DNA of 64,000 nucleotides. Source: Mansonella perstans. Lineage: Eukaryota > Nematoda > Chromadorea > Rhabditida > Onchocercidae. The DNA is taken from assembly GCA_037074765.1 (NCBI GenBank), contig JBAMDO010000152.1, positions 62,001-126,000 of the forward strand, read 5' to 3'. The notes beneath the pieces are model-generated. The model ran no database searches and was not told the origin of the DNA. It was given only the letters and a program-made list of their open reading frames with translations. This document shows positions 1 through 16,800 of the stretch, piece after piece (within the stretch, counting starts at the first letter, position 1; each line of letters starts with the position of its first letter). Position numbers and translations under genes: made by a program.

Positions 1-302
1 TAGGAAAGCACTATATTCTTTGATTCCCAGAAACATAGTTGAAATAATGAAATCTGTAGTTCTGAAATCTGAAATAATTCGAAATTTTGAGCTTTTTGTT
101 CGGATTTGAAAGAAGATAAAACAGCAGAACAGAAATATTTTGAATGCTTTTTACACTGCTAATTTTAATCATCGAAAAGGAAATAAAGCTTAATATCCAT
201 TTGAAACAAACAAAAAACAAAGAGGAAACATCTTTAACATTTATACAGTATTGATTTGCTTAAATAACATGTAAATTTACATTATCTCTAACATTTTTAC
301 AG

Positions 303-848
303 AATTTACTTGATCCCGGTAAACGATTAATTCGTCATCGTCTTTTCCGAGAGCACTGTGTATTCGTCTATGGGAATTATATCAAAGATTTGACTATTTT
401 GGGCAGAGATTTGTCGAAGACAATAATTATCGATAATTCCTTGCAGTCATTTGCATATCAACTTGATAACGGTATACCTATTGAAAGTTGGTTTTTCCAA
501 CAGGATGATCAGGAATTATTAAAACTGATACCGTTTCTGGAACAAATTACCAATCAGGTATCAAATTTAGATATGTTCTGATTACTACTAACTTTAAGCT
601 ACACCATGCATTTGGCAAGAAATTTAGATGGTGTCAAACATGAGAAAGGAACACATTTAAAAATATCTTTTGTTTTATTTATAAAAAGATATCATTGGTT
701 GTCATTAAAATCGAAGAACTACTGAAATGTTTCATATCCTGCCTAAAAAAAAATTGCCTTTTAGAAAAATGATGTGCGCCATATACTGCGAGCAAGGTAT
801 CGAATACGTGACCTACTGCCTCCACTCCCGTACTGTGATATAGCGTGA
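303..848 (+). CDS. CTDSPL2: CTDSPL2-type (SCP/FCP1 family) phosphatase, C-terminal part
   Basis: Two exons are visible, 303-557 and 765-848; the rest lies left of the window, since 1-302 reads as intron ending in TTTTTACAG. The first exon reads [19 protein letters not shown], then [21 protein letters not shown] and GIPIESW. These match the second half of the FCP1/SCP phosphatase domain, and the wording is closest to vertebrate CTDSPL2 rather than the shorter SCP1-3. The IIIDNS block is the conserved Asp-containing motif late in the fold; the catalytic DxDx(T/V) motif would be upstream and is not in view. Splicing at the CAG before GTATCA joins in phase to an exon ending in [17 protein letters not shown], which resembles the CTDSPL2 tail. 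Reading past that donor gives a false stop at 581. The family dephosphorylates phosphoserine/threonine, including in RNA polymerase II CTD and SMAD contexts; the substrate here is unknown. Confidence 0.88.
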
Positions 849-1319
849 CAAACGTGGTAGGATAAGATTGTATATAATTTGTTTATATGGAGTCACACTG
901 AATAGATTTTATAGAATTTTGTAAAAACTTCGAAAATTCCATCTTGTATAAACAATTTTATGATTCGTCTCCTCTTAATACTAACAATAATGGTTTATTC
1001 AAAGAATGTTTAAAACTGACATTGCCAACATATATATTTGTTGTTTTTTTTTTTTTTTTTTTTTTTTTTGGATTGAGATGATCTATTAACCAAGAAATAA
1101 ACAACGATTATTTCATACTTAAAACAGGTCAAATTTAACAGTATTCAACAAATAAATAAATATTGGATGAATTAATCAAAAAGTGCCGATAAACTAATAA
1201 AATTCAAATGTAGATATTTTGAATTGAAAATTGCGACATAAAATGTTGTGTTGATGACGAAAAGTACGATATCAAATTATTATAGCACAATGTTATAATA
1301 AAATAGGATATGTAGACAT

Positions 1320-1539
1320 ATAATACCTGGTCATCTTATGATCACCAAATTCCCTTGAAAACTATAATACATGGTCATTTTATGACCACTAATTCCTTTG
1401 AAAATTATAATACTTAGTCATCTTATGACCATCAATTTCCTTGAAAATTATTATGCCTGGTCATCTTATGATCCTACCAAACTCCCTTGAAAACTATAAC
1501 ACCTGGTCATCTTATGATCATTAAATTCCATTGAAAATT
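1320..1539. repeat. Tandem repeat, five copies of about 44 bp
   Basis: Five diverged units start with ATAATACCTGGTCATC or a close variant and end with CTTGAAAACT or TTGAAAATT. Each unit carries a short inverted repeat of the type GGTCAT-NTT-ATGACC, perfect in copies 2 and 3 of the arms and with single mismatches elsewhere. Confidence 0.85.
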
Positions 1540-1906
1540 TGATAACGATCAAAGATTTCCCATCTTACCTATGTGAGAGACACAACCATCTCTCCTCCTT
1601 TTTATAATAAACGCGGCCCTATCCGTATGCAAAAATTATGCTATTTTAATGAATCATTCATTATTTGTCACTAAAAGAAATCATTTTCGCGCAAAGTAAT
1701 AGCAAGTAATTTTTATGTTTAATTAAAATTCTTATAATATGTATGCATATATATATTTAAGTTTAAATATAAATAATTTAAAAATTAATTCAATTAATTA
1801 AAAAAAATTTTTTTTTTCTTTATCAATGCTATCATTTCTATTTGTTTCATACAACAATCATTTTAGTCGCATAATATTGTGATTTTAGTTGGAAAACTAA
1901 AAATAA

Positions 1907-1964
1907 ATTAGAAAATAATTACAATCACTTAACTAATTAGAAAATAATTACAATCACTTAACTA
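1907..1964. repeat. Perfect 29-bp tandem duplication
   Basis: ATTAGAAAATAATTACAATC followed by ACTTAACTA occurs twice head to tail without mismatch, at 1907-1935 and 1936-1964. This is a recent slip or duplication in AT-rich intergenic DNA. Confidence 0.85.
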
Positions 1965-2697
1965 ATATTATCCATCAAGTGAGATTTTTTTTTTTTTTTT
2001 TTGCCCTCAATCAATATCACATTTAATTTGATAAAATAAAGTATGAATGAATAAACAGTTAATAAAAACTAAAATTTATTTACTTTTCTTTCAATTATTT
2101 TGCCATTTTGTTCAAATTAAAAATTAGACAGCTAAGCAAGGAATTAAGCAATCTATGGCATATTATATCGATTAAAAAAAAAAAGTAATTTCAGGAATAA
2201 ATTTCATCTCTTTATTTCATTTCTAATTCATTTAGAACAATGATAACATAAAGTTTACACTTTTTCATAGTAATACTAATAAAAGAGTAAAAGTCAAACA
2301 AAAGTAAATTAAAATAATAAGCTAAACATTCACTAATTGAATTAATATCTGTTTAAGTTGAAAACTTAAATTTTTTATAGTAATGCAATTTTAGAATTTG
2401 AAAAAAAAAAAAAAAAAAAAAAAAATTGTGGAAAAAATAAAAAATGTTAGATAAATATTTGTTTATATTATATGGAAGAAAAATAGAAATGCAAATGTGA
2501 ATGATATGTTGACAATACAATTGCCTGATATTATTTGTTATTGAAATGTGCACGAATGATGCTGATATTATTTTATTTCACTTTGATTTTTGTACCATTT
2601 CTGGAATGTTTTAATTGAGCAAAAAAAAAAATTTATTACTGCTATGATAAAAATTTTTGATCTTTTAGAAAGCTAAATTTTTCAGGACTGATGGAGT

Positions 2698-7584
<4,887 letters not shown>

Positions 7585-8293
7585 TGTTCTTGAATTGTGA
7601 ATACAATTTATGATGTCTTTTGTTTTTATTTAAAGGTATTATTACTGATAGGGAAACTTTGTGTTTTTTCTTAAATTTCAGCAGAGCTTGTAATTTTTCA
7701 GGAAAGCCTAATCGGCTCTAATAATGTTTCGCTTCATCTTTTTTTGTCTGTTTACTATATATTAATGTATCATTAAGGATCGTCAATTCTAAACTTTAAA
7801 AATTTTTTGCTCATTCATGTTGCTTATGATTTCGTTTGTTTATGGAAAAGTGATAAAAGTATTTTGACGCAAGCTTTTACGAGAAATAAATATGCAATGG
7901 AAATTTGAATAAAATAATTGAATACGGAAATCCTTTTCTCTAACGTACATATACTTCTAGGATTTGCACATTTCTCATTATTCTAGTATAATCATAATAT
8001 GTATAACTTCCTATGTAGTTCGCCAAATGCATATATTGGAATTGCTCGAGAAAGTACTCTTACATAGAGCCATTAAATCACCATCTTTCATTTCATTCCA
8101 AGTTATTTCCTAACTGTAATTAAATCTTTCTGCTTATTATATATATATATATATATAAAATTATCGAGAGTTGATTTGAAGTCGAGCTGCCTCAGGGGTT
8201 CATGCTTTATATGTGACAATGAGTACATTTGTTCGACATACATACAAGTAGGGAGATATCACAGCTTCGATAGATTCATTATTTCCTGGAAAA
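7585..8293. other. Convergent intergenic region, GH47 and SNX1 3' ends
   Basis: Lies between two genes that end towards each other, so it should hold both 3' UTRs. No coding exon seen. A short TA repeat is at about 8139-8157. Confidence 0.6.
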
Positions 8294-10875
8294 TTAGGTT
8301 GTTTCGATGGATTGTGTTTCTGGCGCAAATGTTTCCCAGCATTTGAGGAGCTGTTTTTGCGTTACAAGGAGTTCTCGGAAGTACCGTTTGAACATATCAT
8401 TCACATCATTTTTACGCTCCACTAAAAACGTTTCATATTCTCCACGAATGACTTTGCTTACTTCAGAAAATTCTTTCTCCACTTCATCCACTGCTTTTTC
8501 TGCCTGAATTTGATAGTAAAATAATATAGTGCAATAAAAAACCAAAATTATATAAATGAAATTAACTAAATATTATAGAAGGTTATCTGCTTTGACATAA
8601 TTCGTTATGCAAACTGCGTAGTGTTCTTGTCTCACTTCGCCGCGGACGAATGTCTAGGAACCGTCATGAAAGCAATGACCATCCAGAATTTTTCAGTCAA
8701 TCTAATTATGTACTCTACTATCAGCATTTACACACAAGGCTACAAAAACTACGAGAACAATGATATTTACCACAAAGGGCTGTCATGGAAGGAAAAAAAC
8801 ATACATTGTTGAGTTCCTCTATAGTTTGACCAGCTTTATCAGTTCGGCCAGAAAGTTCATGACGAGCTTTCATTTCCCGTTTCCTTGTAAGATTTTGTTG
8901 CGCGCCTTGCCAATTCTGCCAGATTTTAACACGTTCAAAAAAAAGTTCCTGAAAATCCTTTTATGACATGTAGTCAAGTAGTTAGCAATGGAAAAATATA
9001 CAATAAATGACCATATATAATGCAAGTGTAATGAAAATACGATGGAGAGGACGAAAGTGATGAGCATGAAATAATAACAACGCAAATGTCACAGAAGTGG
9101 TTAGATTTCAGGAGGACGTGACGTGTCACTGAAGGAATCGCAAATGTCACAGAAGTGGTTAGATTTCAGGAGGACGAGGCTATAGCAAACAGAAAAGAAG
9201 AAGGAGCACAAAGATAATCTTACGTAAAACCAATTAATTTCTATGCTTGAATGTTACATCCGGAAAAGAAATTGTACTTCTAGATCTAACATACAACGTA
9301 CTTTTAACATACTTTTAGTGTGTAGATGACTTGCAGCTGTTCGCTGATTCCTTCAGCGAGCAGTGCACAGTCTTTATCTGATTGCATGCCATGCAACTGA
9401 TCAATATTCTCATATGTTTCGGTTAAATGCGACAAACATCGTGCAAGACTTGTATTTTCTTCACATGAAGAAAGCATTGAAAGCGCTTTCGAAAACGAAT
9501 CCGTCCCAGAAATTAATTCACGTCGGTATGAACTCAACGATTCAACTGCTCGCAGTAATTTGCTCAAGTTCTGTTCCATATCTTCCATCTAAAAAATCGT
9601 TCAAGTGCAACAGTTGGATGAAGAAGAAGAAGTAAAATCATGATGAAAAAAACCCAATCAAACAAACAAGAGGAAAAATATGGCAAAACAATTTAAAATA
9701 ATCCAGATCCTTCCTTGACAATGCAAAAACAAGAACTCACCTGCTGTTGTGCAGCTTCAAACCAACGATCATTTTCGTCCATATGGAAAGCCATTTTCGA
9801 GAAAACGTCACCAACAGTTTTGAATATACGCTTAATTCCAGCACCACTTAGGGCTACAGTTGAATTAGCTTTGGGTAATGAAGCGGTCACTGTTAAGAAA
9901 TCGCGAAAATCACAATCAAATACCAATTTTGGATGGCGTGCTATACGCTTGCAGAATCTCTGAAGACTTCTAGCTCGACGTTCAACAAACTCACTGAAAA
10001 AGTAATTCCAGAAAATAAAAATTAAGGTTCTCGCCTCATAATTCATGCATTATACTCTAAAACTAACTAACTTGTTTGTATTATCTTCCACAGATACATT
10101 CATTTTTGTTCGTGTAAGAGCAGCGATACTTTTCTCAGGTGCTGCGGGCACTAAATAACCTTTGTAGAAGTATTTCTCCATTAATTTTTCGTGAAGACCA
10201 AGGAAATCACTGAATCGCCTCCAGACAACGTATTCCCGATCCATATAACCCTGCATATTTTGCGTCTGCAAGCAACAAAAGATTATCAGGCTAAATTAAA
10301 CATGAGGAGTTAACTTTAGTCTTAAACAAGAGAGATCCACACTTACTGTTGTCACAACTTTATAGACAATATAAGCGCCCATCCCTTCTCCTTTCTTCTC
10401 GAATTGCTTAATTACAATCTCAATCTGCGATTCTGAGTAATATGATGAAGGCACGGGTGCATCATTTATGTCTACATTATCCATAAACGAAAGTTTAGCA
10501 CGAATACCGAGTTGAGGCAGATCGTCGTCTAGATGCAAATCAATTGCCGTCATGCCATCCGTGTCCTGAATAAATAAGCTGTTAAAGACATGAAAACTAA
10601 GACAAAAAAAGTGTTATTATTAAATCCGATTAGTATTTTTTGGATTTCTCACTTGTATGATTGAATTAGAAAATATACATGAAATGATGAATTTAATATA
10701 ATCACCATAAAAATGAGATTTACCAATATACAGTATTAGCAAGATCAAAAAGGGACGATGAAAGTAATAGTCTTAATGAAGTATTATAAATGAATTAAAA
10801 AGCTTTGCAAAACTAAATTACTTTCAAGGAAGCGATATCTTCGGAATCATTCAGAGTATCGTCTCCAGCGATCAT
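8294..10875 (-). CDS. snx-1: Sorting nexin 1/2 (Vps5), PX-BAR subunit of retromer
   Basis: Seven exons on the minus strand give 449 residues: 10875-10822, 10565-10347, 10265-10072, 9993-9741, 9588-9313, 8948-8805 and 8503-8294. The PX domain covers about residues 45-175; it contains REYVVWRRFSDF (arginines 107-108 in the phosphoinositide site) and GYLVPAAPEKS, the PxxP loop typical of SNX1/2. The remainder is helical and fits the Vps5 BAR domain (FERVKIWQNWQG, AEKAVDEVEKEF). SNX1/2 bind PI3P on endosomes and bend tubules for retromer export. The first ATG follows directly after a TTTTGTAG acceptor, so it is either trans-spliced or preceded by a further exon. The product is a little shorter than vertebrate SNX1 because the acidic N-terminal extension is almost absent; an upstream exon could supply it. 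Confidence 0.92.
9081..9176. repeat. Perfect 38-bp direct duplication in an SNX1 intron
   Basis: The 38 bases at 9081-9118 (CGCAAATGTCACAGAAGTGG onward, ending AGGAGGACG) recur exactly at 9139-9176, spaced 58 bases apart. It lies in the intron between exons 9588-9313 and 8948-8805. Confidence 0.9.
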
Positions 10876-11426
10876 CTACAAAAGTATGCATTAATAACAT
10901 AGAGCCAATAGATCCAAAAATGATCCGAAAATGCCCACTTTTTTAAACTCTATGACCCGAAAATGCCCACTTTTTTAAACTCTATGACGCGAAAATGTCC
11001 ACTTTTCTAAATTCTACGACCCGAAAATGCCCACTTTTTTTAAACTCTACCACCCGAAAATACTCTCTCCTCTGAGTTCAAGAGTTGCATTTCTGGGATG
11101 AGAATGAATACAGTAATTTCATGCTTCTTATCGTTAAATCTAAACTAGCATTCCAGGTCTTCAATTTTCTGTCTGCACACTTTAAACTAAAATATTGGAA
11201 TGTTAAATCAAATCGATATTTTATGTCTTATATTCCTATATAGATGCACGTATACAAATACAGACACAACTGATTCATACAAACATTTGCATTTATATAC
11301 AATCATAGAGAATGTATGTTTGGTTTTCTTTTGGTTATTATTATTTTTATTTGTTTGTTTCTTCTAAACACTATGATGAATAATTGAAGATTGAAATGAA
11401 AAAAGTTATCAATTATATCTTTTAGG
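10876..11426. promoter_or_regulatory. Shared upstream region of SNX1 (-) and DXO (+)
   Basis: A 551-bp divergent interval. It should hold the start regions of both genes. The most visible structure is the 32-bp repeat at 10924-11060. No TATA or other element can be assigned from sequence alone. A TTTTAG acceptor ends at 11425, one base before the DXO ATG. Confidence 0.45.
10924..11060. repeat. Tandem repeat, four copies plus a part copy, 32-bp period
   Basis: Units read CCCGAAAATGCCCACTTTTT, then TAAACTCTATGA. Copy 2 runs 10956-10987 and copy 3 begins at 10988. Copies 1 and 2 are nearly identical; copies 3 and 4 differ by a few substitutions and a longer T run. Confidence 0.9.
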
Positions 11427-13272
11427 ATGACATCAATAATAATGAAAACTGATCCATCGCTATATCAGGGTGCATTTCCAGCATTCGATAAACCAACGGT
11501 AATCGGTGAGATGTGTGTTACCAGGGACCGTGATATATTACCAGGTAGATGTCGGGCACGATATTTGTACGAGAAAGCTATCGGACAGAAATGTAATTTT
11601 GATCTAAATACTGGTTATCATAAATTTGAAAATAAAGATGTTTTGGATAATGAAAGATTGGACATGCTATTGAAATGGATCCTTATACATTGTGAACCTG
11701 GATCATATCTGGATAAGGTAACTGATCTTTACTACTTTTATCTTATTCTCTTCTTCATGTTCTTTAGTATTATTTTAATTGCAAAAGAAAAAATAAAAAG
11801 GGGAAAAAACACATATGAATAATTATTGAATTATTTATGATTTATTAGAACAAACACTGAATAGTTATGAGATTTTAGTATGAACGTTGAACAAAAATTT
11901 GATTAAATTAGGTTAGCTTATATTTGGAATTAACCTGTAGTCATAAGGATAGAAATTCCGGCTAATGAAAGGAATACGATAGTTGAAATTATTATTCGAT
12001 AATAAGCTTATTTTGCATTTCAACAATGATACTACTTATCGCACTTCCTTCTAAAAATATATTACAAATAAAATTGGCATCATTTTAAGGTTTGCCATAG
12101 AGCTGATTTTATTTCTTGGCGTGGTATTTTGACGCGAATCGCATCTTCACCTTACGAATCTCGGAATGATTGGCAATTAGCTGCTATTCGGTATAAGTCT
12201 GTAATTTTCATTTGTGAAATCCCGACCAAACAAAAAATCCTGCAGTTGAAATCAATGTCTGATCGCGAAAAATTAATGACATATTGGGGATTTAAGTTCG
12301 AACAGTACATGACAAGTGATTCTTTATCGGTGATTCTTTTTTAATTTCTTGTTCTCAGTTTTATTCGGAAAATTATTAAATAGAATGTCCAAATATTACA
12401 GTTAAAAATTTTTCTAGAGCGAACCAAACACTGATGAACCAGTGACATGTTTGGAGGAATTTAATGTTGTTGTCAAAGCACGCTTGGGTGGTCGAGAAAA
12501 GGGATTCCGTATGCTGTATTCTGGCGAGACTGACTGCATTGATGCTGGTAGCTCGTTTATTTTTATGATTCTGGGGAACAGGTAATAAGCAGACAATCAT
12601 AAGTACGCTATATTTCGAAAAATAATAGCTTTACAAGTTACTAATATGTATATGTTTTTGCATTTGTGTTGTGTCATTTCGATAGGTACTTACTGTGTAT
12701 CTGTTGAAACTAGCATGAGAGAGATTTAATTAATATTCTATTTTGTCTGAATAACTTTTTATGGAACAGAAGGTGAATATGTGGAACTTAAGACGCAGTG
12801 TAAAGAACTATCAAATAATTTTTGGAAATATAAAGCGATGAAGTGGTGGATTCAATCCTTTCTGATCGGTATACAAAATATAGTTGTCGGCTTTAGAGAT
12901 AATAATGGTGCGTTGAAATTAATGAACTTCACAGGATATTTTAATAATATGATTTGTGGGCGTTTTTCATATTTCTAATCCAGTCCAAAATTTGTGATAG
13001 CAAGGCTTATTACAGGCATTGTGACTCACACTGAGCGTCTCAGAGTACCACAACTTGCAAAAGAACCTCGCCAGTGGTCCCCAAATGTTACGTTCAACTT
13101 TCTTCATGCAGTTTTGAGTCGTTTGAAACAGCTGTTGGAGGCTTCTCCAAATGATATCTACGTTTTAGAATTTGACCCTTCCAAACGATGCGTCATATTT
13201 CAAACTCACCCATCAAACAGTACATTCAATTTCCTTCCCAGCTGGTTTTTGAAACATTTTGATAAACCCTAA
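11427..13272 (+). CDS. DXO: DXO/Dom3Z/Rai1-family RNA decapping and 5'-3' exonuclease
   Basis: Five exons give 363 residues: 11427-11717, 12090-12329, 12418-12547, 12770-12911 and 12984-13272. Family motifs run in order: ISWRGIL near the middle, YWGFKFEQYM, GETDCID (Glu214, Asp216) and EYVELKTQ (Glu226, Lys228), followed by MKWWIQSFLIG and VGFRDNNG. The acidic residues and the lysine make up the metal-dependent active site known for DXO. The family removes incompletely capped or NAD-capped 5' ends and degrades the RNA. Length is close to human DXO (396). The exon 4 donor is uncertain: GC before GTTGAAATT (12912) is the only choice I found that keeps phase and aligns FVIARLITG with the family. 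The ATG at 11442 is an alternative start. The 3' neighbour is convergent. Confidence 0.92.
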
Positions 13273-13871
13273 TTACGCAAAACGAAATTTAAGGAGAGAT
13301 TTCTGTAATGCTTTTTTTATGAATAAAAAATAATTCAATTCTTTTAGAACCATTATAAAAAAATAGCGACAATTCCATAGATCCAATATATTGGAGGCGA
13401 GCTTTTTTGGAACAGTACTTAACATCGCAACACTTTAGTTCAAAAATTGTAAATTTATATTTATAAAAAAATAATGCACCACGAGATAGGATTTTTTAGT
13501 ACACACAGTGTCGTAGTCTCAAACTTATGACAGTGAAACCCATATGGGGTGAATGCAAGTTTTACAAATCACTAGGCCAAAATAATGAATGACATTAAAA
13601 CTGCATGAAAGGTGCAGTGGAACGCGGTTATTCACTGCCATATAGTCGATCTAATATGATAATTCGGAATCAACAACTGTTTGTATTTTATAGCTTTGTA
13701 GTAACGAGATCGATGCATAAGAAATACGTAAAGCTTCTCTCGGAATAAAACACCGGTGAATCAAGGAAGGGAAAATATTATACTGACACAGTGATGCACA
13801 GCCAAATATTCCGAAAAGTTAGTAGTCGAGAGATGCAACGTGATAACAGCAGAATATTGTGATTATATAAT
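13273..13871. other. Convergent intergenic region, DXO and RING gene 3' ends
   Basis: About 600 bp between two converging stop codons; expected to be 3' UTRs. An AATAAA-type signal occurs near 13321. No coding exon recognised. Confidence 0.6.
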
Positions 13872-16800
13872 TCACGGGGCAGCCTTTGCCAAGGATGGGA
13901 AATCGTCCGGATTACTCCACAGTCGACGACAATGCGGGCATGTACTGTTTTGTTTGAGCCATTTGATTCCACACTGCAATGGACCCACAAGTAGTTCTTG
14001 ATATTTAACTTGAAGCATGTATTACTCTGTTCTCGACATATCCACAGACAAGTGTAGTTGACTAGTTGCAAAACCGGAGGAGGTCAAAATAATTTCTCTT
14101 TAACACCTAACATTACCTACAAACCGTAATGGTAGAAGCACGAATTTAATGCATTATAAACTCAAAATCCAGTACTCCTGAAAATAAAAAACCAAACCCA
14201 TACATATTTCTTATCTGTTATTTTACTAGAATATTATGTAACCAAATGAACCCACAGTAAATGCAGAGAATTCAGGGAATTGCATCCCATTATACCTTGC
14301 TATCTTCAATACAGTAAACCTTCTGGACTTCCATATATGTTTAACTGAATTGAGTAAAAAGGAAATAAATCACCTCATAATGATAAGAATCGACACAGGA
14401 CGGGCACTGTATTAATTTATCACCATGTGTCAATGATTGCAGACAAATTTTACAGTCTTGATTTTCCAAATCCACGGGACGGCAAATCTGAAAGGAAATT
14501 TTCAAGCGAACATATTTGTTTTTTTCAGATTTTGACATCATGAGAAAAAAACGATTGTATATGAAAAACAACCACACGGGATTACAACGACCTATCAACT
14601 ATCAATAGAAAGAAATATTTATGGCTTTCCAAATGAAATAGAAACATTGATAGACAACGACGTGCAAGTGCTGCAGAATCCGAATTAAAAAATAAAAAAA
14701 ATGTCGGAAGAAGCTCGAAACAGTTCGAAATTCTCAGGCAAAGCAATTTTCCAAAATATAGAAAATAAAAAAATGAAAGTACCCTACTTCATCTTTCCAT
14801 TAAAGTATATCCATATTTCTCAAAAAAGTCCTTCCTTTTATATTAAGGGGAATCATAAAGTTTGTTATCACATTTTGTCATTAGTTCAGTAGCAACCAAT
14901 ATGGCATAATTTAACCCTCTTTACTATTTTTACATTTCGCATGTACTTGTACTTCATCGGCCAAAGGCCTAGTTAACTAAATATATAACAAAGTGCCTCC
15001 TAAAAATTTTTTATGAGGCGTAAAATTTTTATGAGGGTAAAAATAATGAAATCCCTTCTCAACCCGCTTTCGGCCTTTTCTCACATATAAACTTAAAAAA
15101 AAATCATGATGATTCATGTTTGGTGTTAAAAATTTCCATTTTTTGCAATCACGACAGAAAACGACCAATATAAATCAATAACATGCATATAGCTTCAAGA
15201 TGGCATATCAAACATCAGTGTCCTAACTATTAACTATGGCCTAATAAAATTACAAAAAATAGATCCCGAAGGAAGATAACAGAATAATTAAATCGAACGG
15301 AAAAGTAAATTATTTTTATGAAAATTTTATATTATAAATAGAAAACAACAGAGATGACATCGTCACTAAAAATTGAGGTGTAGTAGTCAGTTACAGCTCT
15401 AGATAATTATAAAAACTGCCTAAAAAAAAAGTCTTTGGTCGGAAGTATCATCCCACATACTATAAATTACCTCGAAATTTGAATGATATGACAAAGTGAT
15501 GAACGGTGCCTAAAAGAATTTTCGAAGTGGTAAAAACATGTTTGCCAGGATCGTAACAATCCTTATATTGTAACTGTAAAAGTAAATTAATATAGCATTA
15601 ATCATGCTGTATTATTAAGGAAAACTATCAGCTTAAGTAATCTGAGCAAATTAACGCAATAACTGTTTTCCTACACTGATCTTAATAAAAGGAAGTGAAA
15701 AGGTTACGGGTGGCTCAGATGATAACGATGTCCAACATGGTGTGTCCGACTGATTGCTGTTTTTTCTACCATTAGCACCAGTCATTTCCATAACTCGTTT
15801 TATCACCTATAATTTTTCATTAAGGCAACGATTTTATAAAAAGAAATCCTATTCACAACATATGACAGACATTTCTACGAAACATTCCCTTAGCTACAGA
15901 AAACCATGCTCGTTTGCATCTTCCTCTTACAATGACTCTTACACAGACGATAATATATACACATGATAAAAACACCTACGATAATATATACATAATATAT
16001 ACACGATAATATATACACATGATAAATAACACCTACGTTGTTATTTCGATTGTTAATGTTATTTCGATTGATTAATGTTATTTCGATTGGTAATTTAATA
16101 GAGCTTCGAGTTTTTCAATTATTCAAAAAATCTGCTTCATGTTGCTCTACGTATGTATTTCACTTTTTCTGCTTGAAGCAAAAAAATTCTACTGAGATGA
16201 AAAAATGCAATCATAAGAACTTACATGAGAAAGAATAGAAGAAAGAGTTATATCAGATGCAAGCACTAAAGGACGTCGTTCGAACTCGTTTAATATATTT
16301 CTAACTTCTTCCCTGGAAAAATGTTACAGAGAAAACATAAAATTTTGAAATGGACTGCAAAAAAAATTCTAAGCAAATTAAAACATACACGCTTAAATTT
16401 GAATTATTTCCATAAGTATCTTGAAAATGCTCCAGCGTCTTCTCGACCTATAAACGTTTACAAAATGTAAAATATAATGAGTGAAATGTGAGTTTAAACG
16501 ATAAAGAAAATATTGATACAACATCTTGATGTAGGATAGGTAAATAAGATAAAAAACATGCAAACCAATTTATTTATTTGTGCTTCCGTGAATAACTTCC
16601 TATGTGGTGGAGGAGCGGGTTGTCCAATCGCACCAAATCGACTGCCTGCTACTGCTTCCTTCTCAAAACCAACCGGCGGACCAATTACTCGCTAAAAAAT
16701 TACTGTTTCTATAGATGAAGAAAAGCATGACGTATCAAACTTATATCCCAGTTAAGATGTTAAATTTTTCTTTACTAGAAAATTGCGGTTAGCAATTCGC

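Larger units (their letters stand above)
849..2697. other. Intergenic region, CTDSPL2 to GH47 mannosidase
   Basis: No coding exon seen on either strand. It holds a long poly-T run near 1046-1069, a 44-bp tandem repeat at 1320-1539, a perfect 29-bp duplication at 1907-1964 and a poly-A run near 2401-2424. A TTTTTCAG acceptor ends at 2685, 12 bases before the mannosidase ATG, and may be a trans-splice site. Confidence 0.6.

Noticed and set aside
1046..1069. Long poly-T and other homopolymer runs
   Set aside because: Common in AT-rich nematode DNA; no sign of a retroposed sequence at the flanks.
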